Notes under the pieces: generated by a model
What the model was told of the DNA's origin: nothing
The model's input: only the letters and a program-made list of their open reading frames with translations
Databases searched by the model: none
Shown here: positions 17,087 to 25,380 of the stretch, in pieces
How positions within the stretch are numbered: the stretch's first letter is position 1
Layout of the letters: each line of letters begins with the position of its first letter
Assembly (NCBI GenBank): GCA_902775075.1
Contig: CACYKX010000019.1
Span: forward strand, 1-39,773
Direction: 5' to 3'
Source: an uncultured Prevotellaceae bacterium
Lineage (GTDB): Bacteria; Bacteroidota; Bacteroidia; Bacteroidales; Bacteroidaceae
DNA: 39,773 nucleotides
Position numbers and translations under genes: made by a program

Positions 17087-18596
17087 ACATCTTCTTTAAT
17101 TCGATCCTGTCAATCTTCCCATTCAGGTTGTACGGCATCTGCGGAAGATGGTTCACCACCTCAGGAAACATATACACCGGTATGCGTTCCTTCACAAGGT
17201 TGATGATATCCATCGGCTGTCCGTCAGCGGTAGTATAGTACAGAACCAGTTTGTCATTCTCGTGGTCGAAGATGCAGGCAGCATTGGTCACACCGTCTAT
17301 GGCATTCACAGCCACCTCAATCTCGCCCAACTCAATACGGTTGCCCTTGTGCTTCACCTGAAAGTCTTTGCGGGATACGAAAACAAGATTACCATCTTCA
17401 GCAGGTTTCACCAAGTCACCCGTACGATAGATAATATCGTTAAAGAGCGGATTCAACGGATTCTGCACAAACACCTCGTCGGTCTTCTGGCGGTTGCCAT
17501 AGTAGCCGAGGGCCACTCCGGTTCCACGGACACAGAGCTCTCCCACCTCGCCTACTCCGGCTTCTGTATCGTCATCTTTCAGCACAAGTACCTGCATATT
17601 CTGGCAGGCCTTGCCAATGGGGATGTACTCATCGTCGGCATACTGACGCTTTACATCGAAGTAGGTGCAGTCAACAGTAATCTCCGTCGGGCCATACAGG
17701 TTGACGAACCGCACATTGGGCAGTTTCTCTTGCCAGGTCCTGAGCTGCTTGGCAGGCATCGCCTCACCAGCAAAGGTTACCAACCTTAGGTGTTCGGGCA
17801 ATGCCACATTCAGGATGTCACTGTTGCCCACCAGCACAATGGCGGAAGTGGCCCAAAGGATGGCCGTAATCCTGCGGTCGTTCAACAGCGGCATCAACAG
17901 CTTGGTGAAAGTGAAATACTTCTTGCCTATCACATTCAGCGTTGCACCACTCTTGATGCAGATGACGATGTCCTTCACAGAGCCATCAAAATAGAACGGT
18001 GTCTGGTTGCCCAAGGCATCCTTCTCTGTGAAGTCAAAGGTCTCCACCAGCCAGTTAGCCAGGTCTATCATTCCCCGATGCGAAATCACCACACCCTTGG
18101 GAACGCCCGTCGAACCACTGGTAAAGATGCTGTACACTGGATCGAGGTCTATAATCTGACTGCGGATAGTTGCAAGCATCTCTTTGTTTGCGTCCGCATC
18201 TTTCACGTCATTGTAAAGGAATCGAGGCCCGGCAAACTCTATCTGGTCAAGCGTCTTAAGGTCTGCTTCTGTGGTGGCTACAGCAGCAATCGGCTTGCAG
18301 ACATCTGCAATCAGGCGAACCCGCTCGAAGGGCATTTTGCAGTCGATAGGCACGTAGAAGTTACCGCTCTCCACGGCACCCATTGCCCCTACAAGACCTT
18401 CAATGCGACGATCGACAAACACCAGTACGGCACGACGGATGGTGCAGTCTGTAGCCTGGGTAATAGCTGTACCTATGCTTTCTGCCTGCTGAATCCACTG
18501 CCCAAAGGTGAGGCTCAGTTTATCATCAGCCAGAGCTGTTTTGTCGGGCAAACGACTGGAGGTCTGCTCCAGGTAGTCAAGTATATTCGTAACCAT
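17067..18596 (-). CDS. DltA-like amino-acid adenylation enzyme
   Basis: 509 residues, the size of a stand-alone adenylation domain such as DltA. Core motifs in order: TSGSTGVPKG at 159-168, FYFDGSVKDI at 201-210, YGPTE at 301-305, YRTGDL at 390-395, and the C-terminal NGKIDR with the catalytic lysine. D204 in the FDGS segment is the residue that binds the alpha-amino group of amino-acid substrates in NRPS-type and DltA domains, so an amino acid or close analogue is the likely substrate rather than a fatty acid. It should activate the substrate with ATP and load it on a carrier protein. It overlaps the KAS III gene by one base. Confidence 0.88.
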   Translation of the reverse strand: MVTNILDYLEQTSSRLPDKTALADDKLSLTFGQWIQQAESIGTAITQATDCTIRRAVLVFVDRRIEGLVGAMGAVESGNFYVPIDCKMPFERVRLIADVCKPIAAVATTEADLKTLDQIEFAGPRFLYNDVKDADANKEMLATIRSQIIDLDPVYSIFTSGSTGVPKGVVISHRGMIDLANWLVETFDFTEKDALGNQTPFYFDGSVKDIVICIKSGATLNVIGKKYFTFTKLLMPLLNDRRITAILWATSAIVLVGNSDILNVALPEHLRLVTFAGEAMPAKQLRTWQEKLPNVRFVNLYGPTEITVDCTYFDVKRQYADDEYIPIGKACQNMQVLVLKDDDTEAGVGEVGELCVRGTGVALGYYGNRQKTDEVFVQNPLNPLFNDIIYRTGDLVKPAEDGNLVFVSRKDFQVKHKGNRIELGEIEVAVNAIDGVTNAACIFDHENDKLVLYYTTADGQPMDIINLVKERIPVYMFPEVVNHLPQMPYNLNGKIDRIELKKMYEAEKD

Positions 18597-19708
18597 TATT
18601 TCTTCTCGTAAAGTTGGTTAGGGTCGGTAATCAAACCGTCCTCGTAAATCGCATCATCTTCAAAGATAGGCAGGATATCGTCGGTATTCAACTCAAAAGA
18701 GGTGGCACCCAAAGAAATACCGATACCAAAGCCGCAGGCCATCACCTTGATGGTCTTATTCTCCTTTTCGTTGCCATAGCGGTCACAAAGCGACACGATG
18801 GCCGATGCTCCAGAAGTATTGCCATAGCGGTCGAGTGTGATTGGCATCCGTTCGAAGTCTATCTTCGCTTTCTTGGCAATCTGCTTCAGGATATAGAGAT
18901 TGGCCTGATGGAAAGCAAAGCAGTCATACTGGTCGGGTGTGGTATCCGTTTGGGCAAAGAAGTCTTTGATCAGGCGAGGCACATCAAACACCGTGAAGGT
19001 GAACACCGACGTTCCCTGAATGAAGGAGTTCATCAGCGTTCTGGGGTTTCCGTCCTCGCACATCACGACTTCTTCGCTGGCGTGAAGGTTTCTATATCCG
19101 CCTCCGGGGATAATCATATAGCGGTATCCGCTGCCGTCGCTTCGCACCAAGGCATTGATCTCATCCTTCTGGTCATCCGTCTTCTCCAGCAGCATCACGG
19201 CCCCGGCTTCGCCGAAGAGCATTGCCGAACTGCGGTCTTCCGGATAGACCGACTTACCAGCCGTATCGCCCACAAAGAGCAGAGCTTTCTTGATGTCGCC
19301 TGTGTTCATAATTGAGGCTACGGTCTGCATACCCACTACCAGCGATGAACAGCCCAACGAAATGTCATAGCAGACAGCCTCCTTGGGAATTCCTAATCTA
19401 TATTGTAGGACAAATGCCGTGGCCGGTCTGCGATAGTCGGGACTGTGCGACGAGAAGATGCACGCGCCAATCTCCGACGGGTCAACGCCCTTGTGGGCAA
19501 GCAGTTCCTGAGCAGCCCTGAACCCCAGGTCGCTGCAGGTCTGATGCTCCAATGTGCGATGCGAGGCGCGAACGCCAGTCATCTGCATGAACTTCTCAAC
19601 CTCTTCGTCACCAAACAGAGATTTGTACGTCTCTGTTTTTACTTCATTTTTGGGTACTGCACAGGCAACGCCTGCTACACGGATGTTGTTAAACTTGAAA
19701 AATGCCAT
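18596..19708 (-). CDS. 3-oxoacyl-ACP synthase III-like ketosynthase
   Basis: 370 residues, longer than FabH (about 320). The catalytic triad is visible: C120 in YDISLGCSSLVVGM, H267 in CFAFHQANLYILKQ, and N297 in DRYGNTSGAS. The FabH-like N-terminus with SSHSPDYRRPATAF is present. FabH-type enzymes condense an acyl thioester with malonyl-ACP; some relatives only transfer acyl groups. In this operon, with two carriers and a FabG-like reductase, it probably builds a short 3-keto then 3-hydroxy acyl chain for attachment to sugar. It is not expected to serve housekeeping fatty acid synthesis. Confidence 0.88.
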   Translation of the reverse strand: MAFFKFNNIRVAGVACAVPKNEVKTETYKSLFGDEEVEKFMQMTGVRASHRTLEHQTCSDLGFRAAQELLAHKGVDPSEIGACIFSSHSPDYRRPATAFVLQYRLGIPKEAVCYDISLGCSSLVVGMQTVASIMNTGDIKKALLFVGDTAGKSVYPEDRSSAMLFGEAGAVMLLEKTDDQKDEINALVRSDGSGYRYMIIPGGGYRNLHASEEVVMCEDGNPRTLMNSFIQGTSVFTFTVFDVPRLIKDFFAQTDTTPDQYDCFAFHQANLYILKQIAKKAKIDFERMPITLDRYGNTSGASAIVSLCDRYGNEKENKTIKVMACGFGIGISLGATSFELNTDDILPIFEDDAIYEDGLITDPNQLYEKK

Positions 19709-19710
19709 AA

Positions 19711-20346
19711 TTATAAATCTATACGTTTAGCTGGGTTACCAAGAACCAAGTCGTTCTCCTTAACACTTTTAACAACAAAGCTACATGCACCCACTATAGA
19801 ATCATTTTTTAAAATAACCCGATGATTAATAACAGAACTGGTATGAATGGTAACTCTATTTTCAATCTTCACCCCGCCAACACAAACCACATTGCAATCT
19901 ATCCTATTAAAGTCACCTACTATACAATCATGCGAAATAATCGAATTCCTTTGAAAAAGATTATAGTTTCCTACTATCGCACCGGCACCAATTGATGAAT
20001 AAGCAGAAAAAATATTGCCAACACCAATTCTTGCATAGGGAGATATGTCCGCACGTTTATTTATTAAATTGATGAACTTAGCCCCTCTCTCCTTCATTCT
20101 TTCTATGCACTTTATCTTAACTTTTAAGTTCCCTAAAGCACACACAAAGACATCATCTTCTTCAATTAGATAATCATCATCGTTCCCAATAACAGAGGGA
20201 CAGTTAGGATAATTATTAAGAGCATGGGGATTAGGGTCAAGAAAACCTTTAATCACAAACTCTTCATTGTAGCCTTTGGATTGTTGTGCTGCTTCCAAGA
20301 TTCCAATTCCAAAACCACTAGCCCCTAGAATAATTAATTTCTTCAT
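19711..20346 (-). CDS. PglD/EpsM/NeuD-like sugar O/N-acetyltransferase
   Basis: About 211 residues from the ATG at 20346 (MKKLIILGASGFG); earlier in-frame starts lack the family pattern. The N-terminal third is a Rossmann-like nucleotide-sugar binding domain (LIILGASGFGIGILEAAQ), and the C-terminal part is hexapeptide repeats with NSIISHDCIVGDFNRI and the catalytic-type His, ending VLGNPAKRIDL. This is the PglD family, which N-acetylates UDP-4-amino-4,6-dideoxy sugars. The two genes just upstream encode the matching dehydratase and aminotransferase, supporting that role. It precedes the KAS III gene by 2 bp. Confidence 0.85.
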   Translation of the reverse strand: MKKLIILGASGFGIGILEAAQQSKGYNEEFVIKGFLDPNPHALNNYPNCPSVIGNDDDYLIEEDDVFVCALGNLKVKIKCIERMKERGAKFINLINKRADISPYARIGVGNIFSAYSSIGAGAIVGNYNLFQRNSIISHDCIVGDFNRIDCNVVCVGGVKIENRVTIHTSSVINHRVILKNDSIVGACSFVVKSVKENDLVLGNPAKRIDL

Positions 20347-20498
20347 ATTAAAACATAACTTCACTTGTAAAAGTGGCATTTACTTGAACAAAATGTTGAC
20401 CTCAGACTGTTTTTATGTCAATACTTAATCGTTGGCCAGTAACTATCTAACTTACTTCAGCTGGAATCAGTAAAATCAATACTGATGCCTACTGAACA

Positions 20499-21755
20499 TT
20501 ATTCAATAATCAAACTAATTATCGCCTCGCAAATAAACTTCACATCATCGTCTGTCACATAGGGACCTGCAGGAAGGCACATGCCCACCTTGAAGAGTTC
20601 CTCAGAAACTCCATTAACATATGCAGGTGCATCCTTATACACGGGCTGCTTATGCATAGGCTTCCACAATGGACGGCTCTCAATATTCAGTGCATCGAGT
20701 CCCATACGCATAGCTTCCACATTGTCATTGGGTTCGCAATCTGTATGCGCTGATTCTGCAGCATGAATGACACCTGCAGCACCACCGACAGCTCCTGTGA
20801 TGACTTGCCTGTAGGCGTTCTCCTGCCCCTTAACTTTGAGGTCAGGATCAAGAGTCATCGTGCAGAGCCAGAAGTTACTATCGTACTCACCTGTTGCTGG
20901 CTGCGAGTGCACAGTGATGCCGGGAACTCCAGCAAGTAACTCCTCATAGAGTGCCTGCACATGCTTATGGTGGGCGATGTGCTCATCAACGATTGTCATC
21001 TGTCCACGACCAATGCCAGCGCAGATATTCGACATGCGGTAGTTGTAACCTATCTTTTCATGCTGATAGTAGGGATAACTCTCGCGGTACTGGGTGGCGT
21101 ACATCATAATCTCACGCCATTCTTCATCATTCTCAGTGATTAATGCGCCACCTCCAGAGGTGGTGATCATCTTGTTACCGTTAAACGAGAGTACGCCATA
21201 CTTACCAAAGGTGCCAAGAACCTGACCGTTGAACTTAGAACCAAAACCTTCTGCAGCATCCTCAACAACGGGAATCTCATACTCGTTGGCAATCTCCATG
21301 ATCCGGTCAATCTTATATGGCATACCATAGAGTGCGACTGGCACAATGGCAGCTGGCTTCTTGCCTGTCTTGGCAATGCGGTCTTTGATTGCCTCTTCCA
21401 TGAGGTCAGGATCTATGTTCCAAGTCTCACGCTCTGAGTCAACGAATACTGGAGTAGCTCCAAGATATGTGATGGGATGACTCGATGCGCAGAACGTGAA
21501 ACTCTGAACAATGACCTCATCACCAGGCTTTACTCCTGCAGCCAGCAGGCCCAGGTGCACCGCTGCAGTTCCGGCAGAGAGTGCCACCACCCGCTTGTTC
21601 TGACCAACGAACTCCTCCAGGTCTTTCTCAAACCCATTCACATTCGGTCCCAGAGGCACTACCCAGTTGGTATCAAATGCTTCCTGCACAAACTTACTCT
21701 CATTGCCCGACATATGACACAGGCAAAGCAGTATTCTTTCTTTACGTCTTTCCAT
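20499..21755 (-). CDS. DegT/DnrJ/EryC1-family PLP aminotransferase (PglE/EpsN-like)
   Basis: 418 residues. Family residues are clear: substrate loop VVALSAGTAAVHLGL (57-71), VVEDAAEGFG with the cofactor-contacting D166, and the PLP lysine K195 in LSFNGNKMITTSGGG. Enzymes of this group transfer an amino group to UDP-4-keto-6-deoxy-HexNAc to give the 4-amino sugar. It directly follows the dehydratase (12 bp) and precedes the acetyltransferase by 152 bp, a spacer without a gene. The region QVITGAVGGAAGVIHAAES near 310-330 looks slightly longer than usual. Confidence 0.9.
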   Translation of the reverse strand: MERRKERILLCLCHMSGNESKFVQEAFDTNWVVPLGPNVNGFEKDLEEFVGQNKRVVALSAGTAAVHLGLLAAGVKPGDEVIVQSFTFCASSHPITYLGATPVFVDSERETWNIDPDLMEEAIKDRIAKTGKKPAAIVPVALYGMPYKIDRIMEIANEYEIPVVEDAAEGFGSKFNGQVLGTFGKYGVLSFNGNKMITTSGGGALITENDEEWREIMMYATQYRESYPYYQHEKIGYNYRMSNICAGIGRGQMTIVDEHIAHHKHVQALYEELLAGVPGITVHSQPATGEYDSNFWLCTMTLDPDLKVKGQENAYRQVITGAVGGAAGVIHAAESAHTDCEPNDNVEAMRMGLDALNIESRPLWKPMHKQPVYKDAPAYVNGVSEELFKVGMCLPAGPYVTDDDVKFICEAIISLIIE

Positions 21756-21767
21756 ACTGATATTTAA

Positions 21768-22997
21768 TTACATTTTTTGGTCTAGGTTCTTGCCCTTCTC
21801 CTCGTGCTCAAAATTCGGGATAAACTCCTTGATGACCTCTACCACCTGCGCCTTGGTGAAGTCCTCTTTCTGGAAGATGCCTTCCAACTTATCGAAGAAC
21901 CCATTCACCTCAGCCATTTCATGGCGAGTGGTCTGGCAGACTACGCCCAAGGCAGCAAAGCGCTGCATGTCTATCTTCTCACCAGGAACGAAAAATTCTT
22001 CAAAAGACTTTTCCCCCGTCGTATCGGAGGCGAAATATACCGTTGGATATTTCACCGATGTCTGATGGCTGATGTCTGATGGCAGATGTAGATTTGCTGC
22101 TTTGAGTTTTGCTTCGGCGTCGGTGGCGCATGGGTCTTTCTCCATGCCATTGGCAATGACGAAGCGGTCGCAGATGGAAGAGAACGTCAGCATCTGGTCT
22201 TCACCCAACTTCGGGAAGAATACTTCGCCACCCTTGCCAAGGATGCAGGCCAACATACATATCTGGCCGCTTTCCTCGGGGCTTACAAAGTAGCGCTTCA
22301 CGTCAGAAGGTGCTACCAACGGCTGCTTCTTCTGCAGACGGTGAATCCAGCCGTCAGGCAACGAACCATTGCTGAATGCCACATTGGCAAAACGAGCAGT
22401 AGTGACCTTGAAATACTTGTTGTAAGCCATCACCAAGTCCTCCATGATGCGCTTGCTGGCACCCATGATGTTCACAGGGTTTGCTGCCTTATCTGTACTT
22501 ACACAGAAGAAATGCTTAGGAGGATATACCGTCAGCAAATCCATCAGTTTCTTTGCCTTAATATCGTTGTTCTCTATTAGAGCCTGCACGCTGTAGCGGT
22601 CTTTCTCCGAGCGCACATGTTTGTGAGCACTGAAGTTAGCTACAATATCAAAGCCTTTCTCCTCACGGAAGATGCGCTCAAAGATAGGGTCTGCAAAGTT
22701 CAGCGTATAGCAGCGGAACTCATCGGGTACATACAGGCCGTTTGTGCTTCGTACATCGCGCACCAGCTCAGCCAGTCCGTTCTCATTGAGGTCAACTACA
22801 ACCACTGATACTGGCTCAAAGCGTAGAACAGCCTTGATGAAGCTGGAGCCAATAGAACCAGCACCACCTATTACACAGACCTTCTTTCCCTTAATCTCTT
22901 TTGTAAGAGTCTCAGCATTCGCCTTAATATCAAGCTCAAACATACTACTCGGACGGAAGGTCACGCTATCTGAAATAAACTTATCTAAGTTGAACAT
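21768..22997 (-). CDS. UDP-GlcNAc 4,6-dehydratase-like (soluble CapD/PglF group)
   Basis: 409 residues, the soluble short form without transmembrane part. GGAGSIGSS at 44-52 binds NAD. The STDKAANPVNIMGASKR segment at 167-183 carries the MxxxK that replaces YxxxK in inverting/retaining 4,6-dehydratases of this group. The product is a UDP-4-keto-6-deoxy hexosamine for the next two genes. Oddity: residues about 303-314 (LHLPSDISHQTS) are encoded by a short tandem GATGNNT repeat that also occurs in the spacers and in an S23 gene further right. It seems inserted in frame between conserved segments. Confidence 0.88.
   Translation of the reverse strand: MFNLDKFISDSVTFRPSSMFELDIKANAETLTKEIKGKKVCVIGGAGSIGSSFIKAVLRFEPVSVVVVDLNENGLAELVRDVRSTNGLYVPDEFRCYTLNFADPIFERIFREEKGFDIVANFSAHKHVRSEKDRYSVQALIENNDIKAKKLMDLLTVYPPKHFFCVSTDKAANPVNIMGASKRIMEDLVMAYNKYFKVTTARFANVAFSNGSLPDGWIHRLQKKQPLVAPSDVKRYFVSPEESGQICMLACILGKGGEVFFPKLGEDQMLTFSSICDRFVIANGMEKDPCATDAEAKLKAANLHLPSDISHQTSVKYPTVYFASDTTGEKSFEEFFVPGEKIDMQRFAALGVVCQTTRHEMAEVNGFFDKLEGIFQKEDFTKAQVVEVIKEFIPNFEHEEKGKNLDQKM
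22057..22093 (-). repeat. In-frame heptamer repeat (GATGNNT) inside the dehydratase gene
   Basis: The plus strand holds about five degenerate 7-bp units of the form GATGTCT/GATGGCT. On the coding strand they read PSDISHQTS in frame. The same repeat, almost base for base, is inside the S23 gene at 34919-34951, and looser versions fill the spacers at 34.1-34.6 kb. Confidence 0.75.
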
Positions 22998-23027
22998 ATA
23001 TTTTTGTTTTTTATTTTCTTTTATATT

Positions 23028-23040
23028 GGATCGCCTAAGG
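23028..23040 (-). promoter_or_regulatory. Leader motif CCTTNGGCGATCC upstream of the dehydratase gene
   Basis: The minus strand reads CCTTAGGCGATCC about 30 bases before the ATG of the dehydratase, followed by an A-rich stretch. An almost identical motif at nearly the same distance precedes the antitoxin gene at 38.03 kb. CGCCTTAGGCG is also a short inverted repeat. It may be part of a promoter or leader; function not shown. Confidence 0.4.
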
Positions 23041-23118
23041 CGAGAAATTAATCAAAAATCTTATTCAAAATTAAACAAAAGAGAAACACGAATCACACGG
23101 ATTTACACGGATAACAAT

Positions 23119-23260
23119 GGTTTCAAGTTTCAAGATTCAAGTTTCAAGAGATTTAGATTCAGGTTTCAAGGCAGCAAGGCTGCTGGTTTCAAGTTTCAGG
23201 GCAGCGAGGCTGCTGGTTTCAAGATTCAGGTTTCAAGTTTCAAGGTTACTATGCTGCTGG
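23119..23260. repeat. TTTCAAG repeats with two GCAGC-AAG-GCTGC hairpin units
   Basis: The 326-bp spacer upstream of the polysaccharide operon contains many copies of GTTTCAAG. Two 30-bp tandem units (about 23170-23199 and 23200-23229) each hold a perfect 5-bp stem GCAGC/GCTGC. A short CACGAATC/CACGGATTTACACGGAT run precedes them at 23090-23112. No gene is present; plus-strand open frames here are artefacts of the repeat. Confidence 0.8.
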
Positions 23261-23323
23261 AACTGAGTTTTGGGGAATCATATCCGTAATCCCTCATCGA
23301 GAGAATAAAATACCCTCCCCAAA

Positions 23324-23704
23324 TTATCTTTCAATGTAGCTTGGATAGCCATATTCCTGATAGCATTCACTCTGAAGTATTTCCTTATGACCTTCTTCAA
23401 GAAGCCTTCTTGATTCCTGGTCAATGTCGTATTTCATAATGTCCTCATATATCCATTGCATGGAATACTCCGGGCTATACATATCATCAAAATAACAGAA
23501 ATGCTCATCATCCACAAAATGATTCACCATCGACTGCAACAATTGGAGATAGAGCGTAACGGCTTGCTTATACATGCCTACCACCAGAATCTCCTTTATC
23601 TGCATCCGCACAACATCATTGATTTCGTCCGCTATCTTATTGCAATCCTCATCGATGTTCCGAGCATCAAATATTGCTTCATATCGTGGATTAAGTTGGA
23701 GCAT
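23324..23704 (-). CDS. Uncharacterised small helical protein
   Basis: 126 residues from the ATG at 23704 (MLQLNPRYEAIFDAR). An earlier ATG at 23755 would add 17 residues but overlap the upstream gene by 35 bp. The protein is acidic and mostly helical (NKIADEINDVVRMQIKEILV, QAVTLYLQLLQSMVNHFVDD), with many aromatic residues and no signal or membrane segment. I do not recognise a family. It follows the coiled-coil membrane protein closely and probably belongs with it. The pair lies between the IS remnant and the sugar operon. Confidence 0.6.
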   Translation of the reverse strand: MLQLNPRYEAIFDARNIDEDCNKIADEINDVVRMQIKEILVVGMYKQAVTLYLQLLQSMVNHFVDDEHFCYFDDMYSPEYSMQWIYEDIMKYDIDQESRRLLEEGHKEILQSECYQEYGYPSYIER

Positions 23705-23720
23705 TGTTCCTACGCGAACC

Positions 23721-24485
23721 TTATTGCACTTTAAAAGTAAAGAATTCCATTCCATACAACTGTTTCATCCAGCCGCAATACTTTTCCACCTCGGCTTGCA
23801 TCTCATCTCTATAGGGATTTGCTTTGTTACGCATATTCTCTATCTTCTGTTTCGTCATCACACTTCTCTGCATCCAAGCGGCCTTGTCCTCATCTGTCTT
23901 CGCTTGGTGCAGGGCATAGTCAAACTCATTATTGAACTGCTCAACAATGCTGGCCGCATTGGTTGCTGTAACGCTGATGTGTGAACCGTAGAGGGTCACT
24001 ATGACCGACAAATCTTCGATACGCTTGTCTATATCTTCTATAGGCACAGCTACTCTTGTCAGATTGCATGAATGAAAAAAGTGAGTCAGTGTATCGCTGA
24101 CAGTCTCAACCAGTTCGTCAAATTTCTTCCTCGAAGAGGTATCGAATAGGTAAAGAGCTAGTTTGTTCTGTGCTTGGGTTATCTTAGTTGCATCATTCAG
24201 AACTGCTATAAGGAGCTGTTTCTGCTCTAACAGAAGGTCATACTTCTGTTGGTGTGCTAATGAAACCTCCGCTTTTACCTCCTCCACCTTCTTGGTTATC
24301 TCTTCAATATCCTCCTTGGTGGCTAGATTTCTACCCTTCTCGGCTTCATACTCCTTGTCACGATTCTGTAGTATATCAGCATTGTTCTTGGCCAATTGTT
24401 TGGTGTTATTCACCAAGTAAATACAAGACACCTCACCAACTATCAATAGTACAAATATCAGAATCTCAACTCCACTCATATCCAC
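23721..24485 (-). CDS. Membrane-anchored coiled-coil protein of unknown function
   Basis: 254 residues. One hydrophobic helix at about 7-26 (EILIFVLLIVGEVSCIYLV) is followed by a long charged coiled coil (about 28-105, including NLATKEDIEEITKKVEEVKA) and a helical C-terminal region. NLATKEDI plus ITxxVExVK is a pattern seen in several unassigned single-pass proteins in accessory regions. The helix would place a cytoplasmic coiled-coil domain at the inner membrane. It may be a sensor or effector of the nearby defence block, but the IS remnant lies between them and no link is shown. Confidence 0.65.
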   Translation of the reverse strand: MDMSGVEILIFVLLIVGEVSCIYLVNNTKQLAKNNADILQNRDKEYEAEKGRNLATKEDIEEITKKVEEVKAEVSLAHQQKYDLLLEQKQLLIAVLNDATKITQAQNKLALYLFDTSSRKKFDELVETVSDTLTHFFHSCNLTRVAVPIEDIDKRIEDLSVIVTLYGSHISVTATNAASIVEQFNNEFDYALHQAKTDEDKAAWMQRSVMTKQKIENMRNKANPYRDEMQAEVEKYCGWMKQLYGMEFFTFKVQ

Positions 24486-24576
24486 TGCTTTTCAGTTTGT
24501 GACAGATAATCTTGACCAGGTACCATATCACACTCGTTTGGTGAATAATCCCCCAAAAACCACCACCATCATTAAG

Positions 24577-24600
24577 GTAAACTGTCAATTTTGACGTCCA
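24577..24600 (+). repeat. Left terminal inverted repeat of the IS66-type remnant
   Basis: Starts GTAAACTGTCAATTTTGACG. It pairs with the inverted copy at 25381-25404, with one difference in the first 22 bases. Confidence 0.75.
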
Positions 24601-24822
24601 AGCTTAAAAACAGCCTTTTAGGGCAGCTATCGCTACCTGAAGCGTCTAAATCGTATTAAACTTTATTATTTTTTCTCTTCACAAGGCATAGCCCAAACGA
24701 CTATGGCTCTGCTCTTGTTTCATTCGTCGGTTCGTTCCTGCATGATTGCCTTTAGATTAATTTGAGCCAGCTCACGCTCAACAATTCTCGAATTCATTCG
24801 GTACAGTTCTCGCTTAAGCGCC

Positions 24823-25134
24823 ATTGAAGAATTACTTATACCATTTTTGCAGTTCATCAATTAACTGTTGTAGCTTTTTATTATCTGTGGTGAGGTCAGC
24901 CACCTAATTGGTCAGTCTGTCGATAGACTTCAGCAGGTTTGTCTGAGTCTTCACATCCTGCTTATGGGTATCTCTCAGGTCCTTCACCATATCCTTCAGT
25001 TCCTGGTTCTCCTGTGTTCGCTCATCATCGCGTTTAACAAGGAAGTGTATCAATGAAATCAGCTGGTCTTTTTCCATAGAAGCGTATGGATCTTCCGCAG
25101 TCTGCTTATATATCCTAGTCAATGTAACACCCAT
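24823..25134 (-). pseudogene. IS66 transposase N-terminal fragment, interrupted by TAG
   Basis: The first 76 codons (MEKDQLISLIHFLVKRDDER after a short lead, then a coiled coil rich in K, D and Q) look like the N-terminal coiled coil of IS66-family TnpC transposases. A TAG ends the frame at 24904, but the same frame continues readably as VADLTTDNKKLQQLIDELQK before TAA near 24824. The TAG is therefore probably a mutated Gln codon. The catalytic DDE domain is missing altogether. Confidence 0.6.
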
Positions 25135-25363
25135 TAAATTCGATGAATCTAATCATGAACTCCGTGCTATTGTGCTGAAGGTTTAGCTCGACGACCGAAG
25201 GGAAAGTCAATTCCTTTATCGAGATATTCTTCGGAAGGCCCTCAACCTGGTACAGAAACCAAAGGCTCTCAAAATCTTTACTACTGTATACCATTTGTCT
25301 CATTCTTAAAACGAGCCCTAATCGTTTCTTTAGTACGCTTCGCTCGTCGAAGAAAGGTATCAT
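25115..25363 (-). pseudogene. TnpA-like accessory ORF fragment of the IS66 remnant
   Basis: 82 codons including DFESLWFLYQVEGLPKNISI, which resembles the N-terminus of the small TnpA-like proteins that precede the transposase in Bacteroidales IS66 elements. The second half (FPSVVELNLQHNSTEFMIRF) seems to be the end of such a protein, so an internal deletion probably joined the two. It overlaps the transposase fragment by 20 bp. No TnpB is left. Confidence 0.5.
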
Positions 25364-25380
25364 TTTCCCATTTCATACAC

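Noticed and set aside
17790..18611. Long plus-strand open frame (273 codons) and its neighbour at 17148-17789
   Set aside because: Both lie wholly opposite the adenylation gene, whose motifs are all intact. The translations are rich in His, Gln and Val without any domain, as expected for antisense frames.
20347..20379. Earlier start for the PglD-like acetyltransferase
   Set aside because: The extra 11 residues precede the conserved MKKLIILGASGFG start of the nucleotide-binding fold and have no counterpart in the family.
22744..23289. Plus-strand frame of 181 codons upstream of the dehydratase
   Set aside because: Its second half is the direct translation of the TTTCAAG repeat (FKFQGSEAAGFK) and its first half is antisense to the dehydratase.
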